Positions 1-10,589 of a stretch of DNA of 64,000 nt are shown here, piece by piece. Source of the DNA: Saccharomycopsis malanga (taxonomy: Eukaryota > Ascomycota > Saccharomycetes > Ascoideales > Saccharomycopsidaceae); NCBI GenBank assembly GCA_004014935.1, contig CP025322.1, positions 1,674,001 to 1,738,000 of the forward strand, read 5' to 3'. Made by a program: the position numbers and the translations under genes. How positions within the stretch are numbered: position 1 is the first letter of the stretch; each line of letters starts with the position of its first letter. A model generated the notes under the pieces. It searched no databases and was not told the origin of the DNA. It saw nothing but the letters and a program-made list of their open reading frames with translations.

Positions 1-1172
1 TGTTCATACCAAGGCAACCATACCCCTTTAGAATCACATAAAAGCTCCAAGAATCCCTATATTTTACAGTCTAACCCATTACACCTAATTTAATCTCCTG
101 CGTTCTTACAAACCAATAGTATTAGTCCGGGACGAGTCAAAATATCGCTTTGCATTTGTTTCCCTTTGATCACGGCCTCCCTTTTCCGTCTGACTTCTCG
201 CTCTCAATGTCTCAATTTGTAGTTTCCCCCACCTGCCTTTTTCTTTCACATCCTGAATTTCAGAATTACCATGTTTTTGAGGATACCCACTTTTAACTTT
301 TGCGGTTTCTAATACCCACCATATTACAGATCCAATGCCACCCTGAAGCCATCAATTAGTTCTAATAGTAAAGTGTAATCATTCCGCCATCATGGCTCCC
401 AAATCTTTCAATTAAGATGTCCCTTTCAGAGTCTAATCACTATTACAGATTGTCTTTATACAAATGCTATCGTAATCCTTTCATCACTTTGAATAGAAAG
501 GGGCAAGTGATTTTTTCCAAGTCCAAGTCTTTGCAGATCTTCCATATGGTTCCCAGCATGCAGCGGACGTAGACGGTATATTATTTAGTTGAATTACTAT
601 GAACACACTATTTTGTTAGGTTTCTTGTAATATGTTATTAATTATGATAACTTTGGCCTTTTAATGGGTAGATAGGATAAATTAGACGCCCCTATTAACG
701 AAATTCAGGTATTCGACAACAAATATTCTCATTTAGAAAAACTCTGTTTTACTTCAATTTCTATTGACGATGCTTTACTAAAAATGTATTAAAAGTAACT
801 CAATATGCCTTTAGTTTTCAACTTTTAACAAAAATATTTTTTTTTTATCTAAGGACCCTCGTTAAAGGTTTTTGTATAACCAGAAGCGCTAAACTCATGG
901 ATTTATATCTTTTAACGTTTCATCTAACCTCATTTTTACCTTAAAAAACCCTTTAGTATTTTGTTCCCTCCGTTGAGAGATTACATCCATTTGTCGAGAG
1001 TCCATACAATCTTTGTTCCAAAAAGATTCCCATTTTGGTGGATAGGCCCATTTAGCCATAAACATATAATAAAGTTAATCGTCAAATTATCTATAATCAA
1101 GTAAATACTTCAGTTAGTCCTAGATAGTTATAATGCTATATCTCTATAAGTGTTAAGCGAAAGAAAAAGCTC
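1..1172. other. Gene-free left flank
   Basis: I see no supportable gene here. The longest hint of coding is a 56-codon ATG ORF on the minus strand (895-1065), rich in Trp and Lys, that I do not recognise; both sides run quickly into stops in all frames. The tract could be an old, decayed gene or mobile element, but nothing in it identifies a family. The last part is downstream of the BOR1 stop codon. Confidence 0.5.
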
Positions 1173-2885
1173 TTATGCATCTGTTGACTCTTTTTTTGAG
1201 CTTGAGCCTATTTGTAATGTTTTCAACAACTCGTCACTGCCGGTAGGTTCATCAAGCAAGCGATGGTCATCATGCGGAAAAATTTTTGGCAAGAGCATAG
1301 CGACTGCGGCAAAGAACAATAAGACAGCAGGAAACGCTATAGCTGCTTTTGTCTGGCAGATTGCAAACTCACAAGCAAAGGCAATTAAATTGATTCCAGT
1401 GTATAAATATAACCACTTTATACTAGAGAGTTTACCAAAAGTTGCGTATCTTGGATTTTGGTTGAGAAAACGTTTGTCTGTACATAAATACCTTATTTTT
1501 TGTACGATTTCGTTGCCATTCAATCCAGTGAGTCCCATGATGAAAAATAAGCCAGCAAATACTGCTTGAGGGACAGTGCCCAATACTATGAGTAATGGAT
1601 GGCTCATCATGCCTAAAGTTAAAAGTCCCTGGCCAGTGTTTGTCAATCGTTGTTCCACGACCCCTACAAGCTGCATTTGATAAATGTTTTCACCATCTTC
1701 CTCATTAGTGTCCACAGACTTTTCAGAGGTATCTATGTTTTGGTCGTCGTCTTTCTTCCCTAAAGGTTTTGGAACTCTTTTGTAGCAGCAAAGAGATGTA
1801 GTGTGTAGAGGAGCCTGTGGAATGAGCCCGTTTGGAAAAGGAACACCAATAAGACCAGTAATTCCGGTTGTGATTCCAAGCAAGAAAAAATCCCAATGGA
1901 AAGCAGAAGGTTTACGCAAGCGAAACCGAGAATCTTGAGCCATTAAAGATGAAACATTGTGGTCAAAATAAAATAGCAAAGTCAACAAGAGACCAAAGGG
2001 CATTGCAAGAAAGATATTGCCTATAGAAATGTTTTCCCAGAAACGGATAAACCATTGGCCATAATTACGCTCTGCAGAAGTGTCAGTAGGAACAAACGAC
2101 TTGGCAATTGCTAATTTAGGAAGGTCAACCATTGTATGTTTGTTGAAATGTACGAAACCGGTGAAAAACACCACACAAAGTGGTGTTCCGTAATCAGCAA
2201 AGACTTTCCGTACCACTGGGTGGAAATAGTGGGTCTCAGAACCAAAAGTATGGGCCCCTGTGCCACATATTGCCATCAACAAGCCCACCACGACACTGAA
2301 ATACCCTGTGGCTAATGTTTTTCCTTCATGTTCAGAGGAGCTAGGAAACTGTCTTGTGAGGATCTGTATGCCTTTTTGCACATATATACAGTTGATGAAC
2401 ATTCCAAAGGCATCGCAGGAGAATCTGGTGATATAGCGAGTGAACATGGCTGCATTGCTGAGGGCTATAATCAAATGCATTGCACAACTCCACAATCCAA
2501 TCCAACACATGAATGAAAAATAGTTGCAACTAGGCCGGTCTTTGACCATATCATATACGGTGTAATTGAAGATGGAAATAGGACCAGTAACACCCACAAT
2601 ACATAATGGCTGCCCTGCAAAGATACCAAACACAAGTCCCCCAAGAGCAGAGGAAAGCAATATCTCATTCACACCATACGAATTGTTTGTCCGGTCAAAC
2701 ATGTCCTGGGCAAATGCTATCGCCGGTAGCAAGTTGGTGAAAAATATAAAAACCACAGAAGGTACCACCCTATAGTTATAAGCGTCGGTCCAATCAGACT
2801 TGTAATAGGGTATTCTGTTCCTAAGATCCAGAAATACGCCATATCCAAAAAGCAGAATAATCCGCCTGAGCGTCGCACCGGTCAT
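1173..2885 (-). CDS. BOR1: Borate/bicarbonate transporter family protein (Bor1-like)
   Basis: A 570-residue polytopic membrane protein of the SLC4-like anion exchanger family. Yeast Bor1 exports borate at the plasma membrane and also affects vacuolar sorting. The N-terminal third carries the family hallmarks: a DWTDAYNYRVVPSV segment after a short amphipathic stretch, then AGQPLCIVGVTGPISIF near residues 90-107. About a dozen hydrophobic segments follow, with a hydrophilic, acidic loop near residues 375-400 and a short polar C-terminus. Length matches fungal Bor1 (about 570-600). The start is ATG at 2885, with no better upstream ATG in frame. Family assignment is strong; borate rather than bicarbonate as substrate is inferred from fungal homologues. 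Confidence 0.9.
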   Translation of the reverse strand: MTGATLRRIILLFGYGVFLDLRNRIPYYKSDWTDAYNYRVVPSVVFIFFTNLLPAIAFAQDMFDRTNNSYGVNEILLSSALGGLVFGIFAGQPLCIVGVTGPISIFNYTVYDMVKDRPSCNYFSFMCWIGLWSCAMHLIIALSNAAMFTRYITRFSCDAFGMFINCIYVQKGIQILTRQFPSSSEHEGKTLATGYFSVVVGLLMAICGTGAHTFGSETHYFHPVVRKVFADYGTPLCVVFFTGFVHFNKHTMVDLPKLAIAKSFVPTDTSAERNYGQWFIRFWENISIGNIFLAMPFGLLLTLLFYFDHNVSSLMAQDSRFRLRKPSAFHWDFFLLGITTGITGLIGVPFPNGLIPQAPLHTTSLCCYKRVPKPLGKKDDDQNIDTSEKSVDTNEEDGENIYQMQLVGVVEQRLTNTGQGLLTLGMMSHPLLIVLGTVPQAVFAGLFFIMGLTGLNGNEIVQKIRYLCTDKRFLNQNPRYATFGKLSSIKWLYLYTGINLIAFACEFAICQTKAAIAFPAVLLFFAAVAMLLPKIFPHDDHRLLDEPTGSDELLKTLQIGSSSKKESTDA

Positions 2886-3051
2886 ATCAAAAGCATCAGT
2901 TGATAATAAATTTCTTCCATTGAATTAACCCAACTTGTTGAGCATATATATGCTCAAAGCAATGTTTTGATCTCATCGTAAATCTTCCATATGTCATCGA
3001 AAGCACGTGTACCTGGATCCAATACGGCCTTCTGTTTTGGGCGACAATAGC

Positions 3052-3248
3052 AACTATATTAATTATAATCTTATATTTCGAGCTTAGTATATTCCATATT
3101 TACGCGGTATGTCTGAAGGGACTTGGTAAAACCCAGTGGGGAAAAACCCAACCATGTCCTGTTGATCATAATCTTTCTAACTAATTGGCTGGAAGTAAGC
3201 ACTAGACTTTTCTATAGGTCATGTTTCACACAGTTGAACTATATCAAT
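3052..3248 (-). mobile_element. SINE-like repeat copy 1, 5'-truncated, with target-site duplication
   Basis: Body at 3064-3236, minus orientation, related to the copies at 41, 49 and 63 kb (shared blocks around GTGCTTACTT, CACTGGGTTTTACCAAGT and GAAATATAAGATTAT on the minus strand). It lacks the tRNA-like head, starting at the CAACTGTGTG block. It is flanked by AACTATATTAAT (3052-3063) and AACTATATCAAT (3237-3248), a 12-bp duplication with one mismatch. The mismatch and body divergence make it the oldest-looking of the truncated copies. It shares a TTATGATCAACAGGACATG block with copy 2 that copies 3 and 4 lack. Confidence 0.7.
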
Positions 3249-3838
3249 AAAGTATGGAATATATGAATCAAGTCACAATAGAATTTTTGAGAAAATACGT
3301 AGGACTGCTCGGTGTACAATTTGCAGTTCATAACTGATGTAATTTGGTTGAATATTCAAATTACTATAACTTTGTTTTTGAATAATAGATCAAATTTATT
3401 ATATAGTATTATTGTTCATAGGCTCTTATTATTACCATAAATAAAATCATGAGAAGTGTCCCTGAAATTGTTTGTGTCTTGAATACATGAGCAACAAAAA
3501 AATTAAACTGTTGTAGCGCTGGAAGCTTTGGATTATATCAACACATAATAACAGGACAAGGTGAGACACACCATGATCCATACATTATTGGTTATTTATT
3601 AGAGAAAAACATGGACTTTGGAATATTACAAACAAAAAATAGTCTTGTTTGAAATGGATTTCATTGAAATCCGAACCTTTTTTACAACCACTCATGTCTT
3701 ACAAATACACAACTCTTCTACTCTAATATATTAGTGCCATTAGAATGATCTCTGTCTAATGAGAAATTGGTATTCGACACAGGGAAAGACAAGCGAACTA
3801 ACCAATATGATTATCTCCGTTGACAGATTCTGATTATT

Positions 3839-3898
3839 AAAGAATATTAGTATTAGTAATCTGTAGCTAAAGAATATTAGTATTAGTAATCTGTAGCT
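3839..3898. repeat. 30-bp tandem duplication
   Basis: Two identical 30-bp units, 3839-3868 and 3869-3898, each beginning AAAGAATATT and ending CTGTAGCT, upstream of the dehydrogenase gene. The perfect identity suggests a recent slippage or duplication event in the promoter. Confidence 0.85.
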
Positions 3899-3999
3899 AT
3901 AGCTGTATAAGTTGGCAAGCATGTCCAATTAATGTGAAAGTAGATTGTCAAAATGAAAAAGAAAACAGACACTTTCTACCAATAACAATTAATACAAAA

Positions 4000-4863
4000 A
4001 TGACATCCCTTACTTGGCTCATCACTGGCACTTCATCTGGTATTGGTGCAGCATTAGCTCTTGTTGCTCTTTCTCGTGGCGATAAAGTAATTGCTACAAG
4101 TAGATCAGTCACCAAGTTGGATCATTTGAAACAAAAAGGAGCCATCACCGAAGAACTAGATATAAACGCCAGTGAGAAAGAGGTGCATTCCAAAATAGAG
4201 GGAATAATCAAAACTCATGGTTCTCTTGATGTGGTGGTGAACAATGCTGGATATGGTCAATTTGGCAGCATTGAGGAAAATGGAGCAGACTTGTTGGAAA
4301 AACAATATCGCACCAACGTGTTTGGCCCAGTGAAAGTTATTGGCGGAGTTTTGCCCCATTTTCGGTCTCGTAAACAAGGTATAATAATTAACATTGGCAG
4401 TCGTGCTGCGTATGATACTTATCCTTTCTTCGGGTTGTACGACTCTTCTAAAGCTGCTCTTCAAAATATCAGCATCACTTTGGATGGTGAAGTCAGCAGT
4501 CTTGGTATCCGTTCCATTTTGGTAGAGCCTGGCCTTTTCAAAACCAATTTCTTGTCAAGCTTAACCTCCAAACAAATTGACGAGTTTTTTGTTGGTGACA
4601 TTGAAGACTATAGCGAAGCCAGAGAACAAATCAAAAAGACCGTTGCTAGCGCTCATCAAAAACAACAGGGAGACCCTGATAGATTGTCAAGTCATTTGGT
4701 TGATTTGGCACATAAACAAGGATATTTTGAAGATGAGATTCCTTCGGTTGTAACTTTTGGTTTCGATTCTATCGAGAGTATAGAAGGCTACTGTAAAAAC
4801 AATTTGGAACGTCTTGAGAAATTGAAAACGCTCATTCTCTCAACTGATAGATATGATTGGTGA
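4000..4863 (+). CDS. Short-chain dehydrogenase/reductase (classical SDR)
   Basis: A 287-residue NAD(P)-dependent oxidoreductase. The Rossmann cofactor motif TGTSSGIG lies at residues 9-16, NNAG near 85, and the catalytic set is Ser134, Tyr147 and Lys151 (IGSRAAY, then YDSSK). The arginine-containing turn ATSRS after beta-2 hints at NADPH preference, as in many fungal SDRs of the 'retinol dehydrogenase-like' group. I set the start at ATG 4000: the open frame begins earlier with GTG at 3934, but that would add 22 residues with no family counterpart and push the glycine motif away from the N-terminus. No signal peptide or membrane anchor is visible. The substrate cannot be told from sequence; fungal relatives are mostly uncharacterised. 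Confidence 0.9.
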   Translation: MTSLTWLITGTSSGIGAALALVALSRGDKVIATSRSVTKLDHLKQKGAITEELDINASEKEVHSKIEGIIKTHGSLDVVVNNAGYGQFGSIEENGADLLEKQYRTNVFGPVKVIGGVLPHFRSRKQGIIINIGSRAAYDTYPFFGLYDSSKAALQNISITLDGEVSSLGIRSILVEPGLFKTNFLSSLTSKQIDEFFVGDIEDYSEAREQIKKTVASAHQKQQGDPDRLSSHLVDLAHKQGYFEDEIPSVVTFGFDSIESIEGYCKNNLERLEKLKTLILSTDRYDW

Positions 4864-5499
4864 GAAATGCCGGTTTCTTGCAATTCATATTTTTATACCT
4901 ATTTGTTGTATTGAATTTATGCCTTGTTAATCGCTTATCACAGGCAAGGGAAACTATTTAAATAGTGCAATATATTTGATTTTGTTCAAGGGATTGTGTT
5001 TGAGTAAAGCATTAGCTTGTATTGGCAAAGTGCAATATACTGATAAACCTCGCCCAAAAGCGTAACAGTCACATTTGTAGTGAAATATTATTATCATTAT
5101 CATGCTAAATGGGTAAAATGATCTAAAAGTTTCTGTTTACCACTCAGATTTGGTCAGCAAGAAGAACAAAGAAGGTATTGAGACTAATTTGCATCTGCCT
5201 CTATGTTGGCCACATATCACTATTCTCAATTTGAAATTACAATAAACCTCAAGGGATTCAACATAAATATATGTTGTACATATGATAAAACATAAGCTGT
5301 AAAAGCGCCAAGAAACAAATAGTAAACTAACAAAATGAGTATTAAAAACAATGAGGTTGGAATAAACTAGAAAACAAGAACAACGGGAAACTAGATAAAA
5401 AAAATCAAAACATGAAACAGGTATATCAACAAAGCATTATGTCTATGGTGATCAAAAAAACTAACATATCATACAATTATGGTACAAGCTGAGAGAGTG
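4864..5499. other. Convergent intergenic region
   Basis: Lies between the 3' ends of the dehydrogenase gene and the 803-residue protein gene. AT-rich; presumably holds both 3' untranslated regions. No other feature recognised. Confidence 0.5.
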
Positions 5500-7911
5500 T
5501 CAATCTTTGCGTTTAAAGATATTTGCCAACTTTCTGAAAAAGCTGTTTTTTTGTCTCTTTGGATGTATTTTGTGTCTCATGTTGTGCTGTGGTGTGGAAA
5601 CAGATCTATCTCTGCCACGGGCGTTTTGATTTTTCTCTTGAACAGAATAGCTTGATTCCACTATAGATTGTTTCAAAACGTTGAAAGATCTACGAGAAGA
5701 GAGTTTGTGACGTAACTTGGACTTGTTGACTTTACTGCTGTTGCTAGTACGATGGGAACTACTTTGATTTATAGGAAACAAATCGCGTTCCTCAACATCG
5801 CCCTGGACAAAGGTTTCACCAGCACTATGTGGACTATCATGGACACTGGTATGATTAGTAGAGGCATTATCTGGAGAAAGTTTAAGTTTAGGAAATTCTG
5901 CTGGCCCCGTAGGGCTTTTTGGAAGATTTCCTGACGGAGTGTTTCCAGCCATTGAAAGATTTCCTGCTGGGGAGTTTCCTGTGATTGAGAGATTACTTGA
6001 AAGAGAATGTGATTTTCCATGGCTTTTATAGCCTCTGACACTTAAATGACGACCGACTTGTGACTGTGGGGCTTCACCATCGAATACCAAAGCTTCACTA
6101 GGAGCCAAATCGTATATTTCATCATTGGACGATATCTCTGAGGTATCATTGTTATTGGATTCACCTTTGGCGTTATTATACAAAGTCTTGTTGATGTTTT
6201 CACCTTCATTAACCTCTTGTATGTTATCAACAATGATACTTGAATCAGAAAGTTTGGGTTTTACTTGCTTGCCATCAGCGAAAGCAGAACGACGGTATGT
6301 GAGATTCTGAGAAACAGATTCAAGATCAGGTTTTGTTGAAGCATAGTCATGATTGTTAGAATAGCCAGATTCACTGCTAGTAGAGTTTCTGACGTTTGAA
6401 GATACGGACGTACCATTGGTGGTGGTTGTGTTTGGACTTTTACTAGACTGTTTAGAATCACGAGCATCAGGTTTTGGTTCTTGATTAGGTTTCTCCTGAT
6501 CTGCTGGTTGATAAGATTTCTCAAGAGTGTTTTCTGACGGTTCAATATCAAGCAGCTCATCTTTCTGTAAGCCCTGTGAGAGTGCTTTCTCTTTGAGATA
6601 TTGGCTGGTTCTACTGAGGGTACGTTGGTTACCGATGGAAGCAGTAATATGGGCGTTGTAATTTGCATCCAAAATCTGTGATTTAGTTTTCGAGCTTCTA
6701 TTGATTTTTCGTTGAGAAACTTGATGTTTCAAGTCCTCAATTCTGTTCTTCACATTTGTTTGGTTTTTCAACAATGATTCATCTGCTAATTGCAATTCCT
6801 TCTCGGCAATGGATCGCCGGTTATCTAGCGTTGGCAACTTGGAAAAGTCCTCAGCAGTGAGCCTTCTACGCAACGTTTCCACCCGTCTCTCGGATATATG
6901 GCGCAGCTCAGCAAGCTTTGCGAGTTTTTCCTTATCGACCAACTTGCTGTTCAACGTGGGAGACAGTATACTGCCATTCATGCTCTCGATACTTTTCACC
7001 ATATGGAGCACCTTTCTGGTGGAACTGACATCAGACAGCTCTGAGAAGGTCTCGTGCGCAGGGCTCAATGCTGGAGAAGACTTGTTGGTATACTGTGAAT
7101 ATCTAAGATAGCCATACGAGAGACTTCTACGGGGAAGCTTGTTATCGTGTTGGATGCTACGTTTTCTGTCTGCCTCTGCACTGGTGAGTTTCTCGTAGCT
7201 GTCCTCAATGACAGAAAGCCGTTTGTTGGACTGGCGGGCAGGAGGCTGTGTGTCAGGCTCTGGAGATTGTCTTAAGCTGCTCAGCCGGATGTTGGATTGT
7301 GAGGGATACGCCTTGAGCGACAAGGCAGTGTCGGAAATACGCTTTCTAATAAGACGGTCTCGAAGAGCATTGATGTTCAGTTTGAGCTCCTGGTCCTTCT
7401 GAGTGTACTCGTATTTGAACCCGGGCAACGATAGCAAATCTAGATTGCTTTCTGAGTAGAGCTTGCCGGAGTTACCATAGACATAATCATTATGATATAT
7501 GTTCCCCTTGCCTTGCCGTTCAATTCGATCGCTAAGAATGCTGGCACTACGGTAATGTCTGAGCTTTCCTGAGTTGCTGAGATCGCTTTCTGACTTAATG
7601 TCACTGAGCGATTTTTGGCTCGACAATCTTCGTTTCAACTCTATAATTTTGTATCGTACATCTTCGTCCCTACGCCCATTGAGCGACTGCGAACGGTGGA
7701 TGCTCTGCTCTTCGTCCTCATCCACTATAACACTTTTTGCATCATTGAGAAGACTCTCCACAGCCTCCAAGTTCTTCTCGATCTCCGAAAGCCTCTTGTT
7801 CAAATCATTTTTCTTTATCACATTCGATTCCTGCGTCGACAGAAGAAAGATAGGCTTGTACTCGTTGTTGTTGAACGGATTCGGAATGTCCACCTTGGAT
7901 CCACGAACCAT
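5500..7911 (-). CDS. Uncharacterised serine-rich protein with coiled coils and a basic tail
   Basis: An 803-residue protein I do not recognise. The N-terminus (PNPFNNNEYKPIFLL) is followed by a predicted coiled coil near residues 30-55 with heptad-like Leu/Ile (LNKRLSEIEKNLEAVESLL). There are short R/K-rich Ser segments resembling kinase sites (RSQSL, RRLSS, KRLSV, RRSLS), a second charged helical region near 310-400, a low-complexity Ser/Asn/Thr/Pro stretch from about 470 to 720, and a basic C-terminus ending in FFRKLANIFKRKD. No catalytic domain or membrane segment is visible. The layout suits a cortical or scaffolding phosphoprotein, possibly membrane-binding through the basic amphipathic tail, but that is inference. 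The first Met of the open frame at 7914 is a GTG, so ATG 7911 is chosen. Confidence 0.75.
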   Translation of the reverse strand: MVRGSKVDIPNPFNNNEYKPIFLLSTQESNVIKKNDLNKRLSEIEKNLEAVESLLNDAKSVIVDEDEEQSIHRSQSLNGRRDEDVRYKIIELKRRLSSQKSLSDIKSESDLSNSGKLRHYRSASILSDRIERQGKGNIYHNDYVYGNSGKLYSESNLDLLSLPGFKYEYTQKDQELKLNINALRDRLIRKRISDTALSLKAYPSQSNIRLSSLRQSPEPDTQPPARQSNKRLSVIEDSYEKLTSAEADRKRSIQHDNKLPRRSLSYGYLRYSQYTNKSSPALSPAHETFSELSDVSSTRKVLHMVKSIESMNGSILSPTLNSKLVDKEKLAKLAELRHISERRVETLRRRLTAEDFSKLPTLDNRRSIAEKELQLADESLLKNQTNVKNRIEDLKHQVSQRKINRSSKTKSQILDANYNAHITASIGNQRTLSRTSQYLKEKALSQGLQKDELLDIEPSENTLEKSYQPADQEKPNQEPKPDARDSKQSSKSPNTTTTNGTSVSSNVRNSTSSESGYSNNHDYASTKPDLESVSQNLTYRRSAFADGKQVKPKLSDSSIIVDNIQEVNEGENINKTLYNNAKGESNNNDTSEISSNDEIYDLAPSEALVFDGEAPQSQVGRHLSVRGYKSHGKSHSLSSNLSITGNSPAGNLSMAGNTPSGNLPKSPTGPAEFPKLKLSPDNASTNHTSVHDSPHSAGETFVQGDVEERDLFPINQSSSHRTSNSSKVNKSKLRHKLSSRRSFNVLKQSIVESSYSVQEKNQNARGRDRSVSTPQHNMRHKIHPKRQKNSFFRKLANIFKRKD

Positions 7912-9674
7912 CACTTCTGATACACTTCCGTGACAGCTGCTAGAAAGCTTACACTGGTAACACCTTTATAACTATTACAGCTCTTTGAAAAATATTCTGC
8001 CATAAAAATTACCCCTATAACCATAGAATTAATGCCCGCTCCAAGTATACGATCTGTCACCTCTCGTTCTCGCTCAGGGATACCAACTGGCTAGAAAACC
8101 AAAAGAAATTTGAAGCCAACTAGCTCGTCAGAAAATCAAGAAACACTACTAGCACTATTAACACACACTATATTGATCTATAAACGTCGTGCGTCTCTGG
8201 AGTGGGTTTTTTAACTGCTGTTGATGTACGAGTATGCCGTAATCTGCATTAGATGCATACAGTCGCATTTTCATGCGCTTCGGCGCGTCAAACCGCGTTT
8301 GTCTGGGTTTTGGCCAGGTAGATCACCGGATAACAGATTGTACGCGATGGTGTTAGTGTTCAGTCGATCAGTCGATATTGATGAAGGGTTTGATTAATTA
8401 GATGTGTTTTTTATGGGCGTGTATGTGCCATTACTAGGGGATAATAGGTTTCCAATGGACAAACCTATACCTTCGAGCTTGGGCGGTTAAGGTTTGAAAG
8501 ATGCGTCGTGTGGTTGGGCTCAAGCATGAAAATCAACAGAAAAAAATGCGCATACCGCCAACCTTATTGTCCCATTACCGACAATCGCATGTTGAAAAAA
8601 TAAAAGCCAATTGCAATCGCAATCGTAGACAAAAGCGAGATTCGACTTTAATAGCAGTATACCGTTTTTGTATATAAGTTTTTTTTTTGTTTTTTTTTTT
8701 TTTTTTCGCTACCAAACTCAATATTCTCTTCAACAACCTTGTAAGAGGTGCATGCGAGCTTGCAGGTTGCACCAAATTATACATCTCTCTTGCAGCAGGC
8801 GAAAATGATACATCCTGGCTATACTTGAAATTTATGGATTATGTAGTAGTATTTCTATAACAATGAAGACCAACTGGTGACAAGATATATTGGTTAATAT
8901 CCCGTGCAAAGATTGTTATGTCTCAGATACTTTTGGAATACTTTTCCAGGGTTCTGTGTCTCAATCATGGGCGATGGCGATGGATTCAGTAGCCCTTGGG
9001 CATCTAAGATTACTCGTAGTAGCATTGTATGTCAGAATAAGGAAAAAAGTTAAAACTGTTGGGGGAATGTATTCGCGTAGATATCAATAGTTATCGGATA
9101 GAAATAATGAAACAGTTGGACATTTGAGCAAATTTCTATTTATTTCTTAATAAAAAGAGAACGTACTTGATATCAACTGGTTTCAATACTCAACACGTAA
9201 GTGAATGTGGATGAACTATCTTCTGACTTGTGTGCCGATTCTTACGAACCCAAATAAGCTGGGGACTTGTGCAAATTCCCACAAGAGCCCAATCACTATA
9301 TGAAAAAATTACGTGATAGTTAAATTATGATAAGGCTACTTATTTACCATGAATTATATATATATTGACGCAGGTTAAAAAAAGGTTGAAATTTTACTAG
9401 AAAGATTTGATTTTACGCCATTTGACTTTGAATAAAGCATTTTGGAATTAATTTTACATGCAGAGATTCAAACGCATCAAATAAAACAACAAACAACAAA
9501 CAAAAATGTACCAGAAACCTTTTACAGGTTTTCACTGTCTTTCGCAACATCTGAATATGTGACTCGTGTGGAATACAAGTTTATCAATGTTTTATTACCA
9601 GTAAGGTTATCTCTGCCTTCAACTGTAGCATTATTTTACAACACTGAACGAAAGATTGGTTCAACAAAAAGTAC
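7912..9674. other. Long intergenic region upstream of the 803-residue protein gene
   Basis: About 1.76 kb between the start of the serine-rich gene (-) and the 3' end of TVP38 (-). It has a relatively GC-rich patch (about 8200-8400) with a short hairpin capped by TTCG (8273-8288), and a long T tract near 8679-8706. Open frames here start at TTG or GTG and resemble nothing known. The length suggests a regulated promoter or an unannotated transcript. Confidence 0.4.
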
Positions 9675-10589
9675 TTAGACATCAAAGTTTTCTTCCTCTT
9701 CAGCTAAAAGAGCTGTATTGGCTTCATACTCTGGATCCTCGAGTATTACGCCTCCACCCATTTCGGCCAATATCTGTTTGGTTTTACGGTATATTAGCCA
9801 TCCTGTAACTACAGAAACCAATCCGGCCGCAGACATGCTGATGAAATCAATGACTCTAGTGCGGAAATCTTTGGATTCCCCCATATGTTCAAGCTTTGAT
9901 CCAATGTACAATAAGAGCACGTATTTTGGAGAAGCTATTATTCCAGATAGAACAAAGCTTAATGGGCTCAAGTTTGGGATGCTAGCAAAGGCAGCATTCG
10001 TTATGGAATAAGGGCGTGGACATAGTTGTAATAAGCATAAAATAAGAAATTTGTCTTTATCTTGACCAAGGACTGTAGACACTGCCGAGAATAATCTAGA
10101 TGTTTTTAGAAGCTTGGCAGCTCGTTCCTTGAGAAGATAACGGAACAAAAGAAATGATAGGAGAGACCCAACAGCAGTAGATGACATGATAATAAAATAT
10201 CCTTTGAAAGATACTCCGAATGCCATACCTGTCAAGTTGCAAAGCGAGGCAAGTCCGATCATTGGCGGAAATGAAACTAAAATAACCAACAACCATATTA
10301 TTAAGCCTCCATATGGCGAATCCCTGATAGATTTCGATACCCAAACAATCAATTCCAAGAAATTGTCATAAAAGATAATCATTAAAAGAAGTGACACTGT
10401 GCCGACCGCTACCATAAACATAAGAATGGCTTTTTTATAAATTGGAAACGCATTATACCATTCTAACAAGCTATACAATATGTGGTCTGCTTTATCCAAA
10501 TACGCTCTTCTGTTTCGCGAGTTGAGAAAAGACATTGTGATAGCTATTGCTCTCTTAGTTTGGATGCATTTGTAGAGCATTGTGCTCAT
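9675..10589 (-). CDS. TVP38: Golgi membrane protein of the Tvp38/TMEM64 (VTT/SNARE-associated) family
   Basis: A 304-residue membrane protein. The VTT domain covers roughly residues 85-260: a hydrophobic segment and loop with FPPMIGLASLCNLTGMAFGVSFKGY, re-entrant small-residue stretches (STAVGSLLSFLLFRYLL), then LQLCPRPYSITNAAFAS and a final transmembrane helix near 255-275. A preceding helix lies near residues 55-80. Yeast Tvp38 sits with Tvp23 in Tlg2-positive Golgi/endosome membranes; related VTT proteins (TMEM41B, VMP1) are lipid scramblases, so a lipid-moving role is possible. The acidic tail ends AEEEENFDV. ATG at 10589 is used; a second Met at residue 19 (MSFLNSRN) is also plausible and would lose a poorly conserved leader. 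Confidence 0.85.
   Translation of the reverse strand: MSTMLYKCIQTKRAIAITMSFLNSRNRRAYLDKADHILYSLLEWYNAFPIYKKAILMFMVAVGTVSLLLMIIFYDNFLELIVWVSKSIRDSPYGGLIIWLLVILVSFPPMIGLASLCNLTGMAFGVSFKGYFIIMSSTAVGSLLSFLLFRYLLKERAAKLLKTSRLFSAVSTVLGQDKDKFLILCLLQLCPRPYSITNAAFASIPNLSPLSFVLSGIIASPKYVLLLYIGSKLEHMGESKDFRTRVIDFISMSAAGLVSVVTGWLIYRKTKQILAEMGGGVILEDPEYEANTALLAEEEENFDV

Larger units (their letters stand above)
2886..3999. other. Intergenic region between BOR1 and the SDR gene
   Basis: A divergent promoter region. It holds a CACGTG E-box (3004-3009), a 5'-truncated SINE-like repeat (3064-3236) with its target-site duplication, and a perfect 30-bp tandem duplication (3839-3898) about 100-160 bp upstream of the dehydrogenase ATG. 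No further gene is evident. Confidence 0.6.

Noticed and set aside
895-1065. 56-codon minus-strand ORF at the left end
   Set aside because: Protein-like composition but no identifiable family and no continuation; left as a possible relic only.
3052-3248. Solo LTR of a retrotransposon as explanation of the dispersed repeat
   Set aside because: No TG...CA ends, variable 12-14 bp rather than 5-bp duplications, 5' truncation and ATT tails all argue for a SINE.
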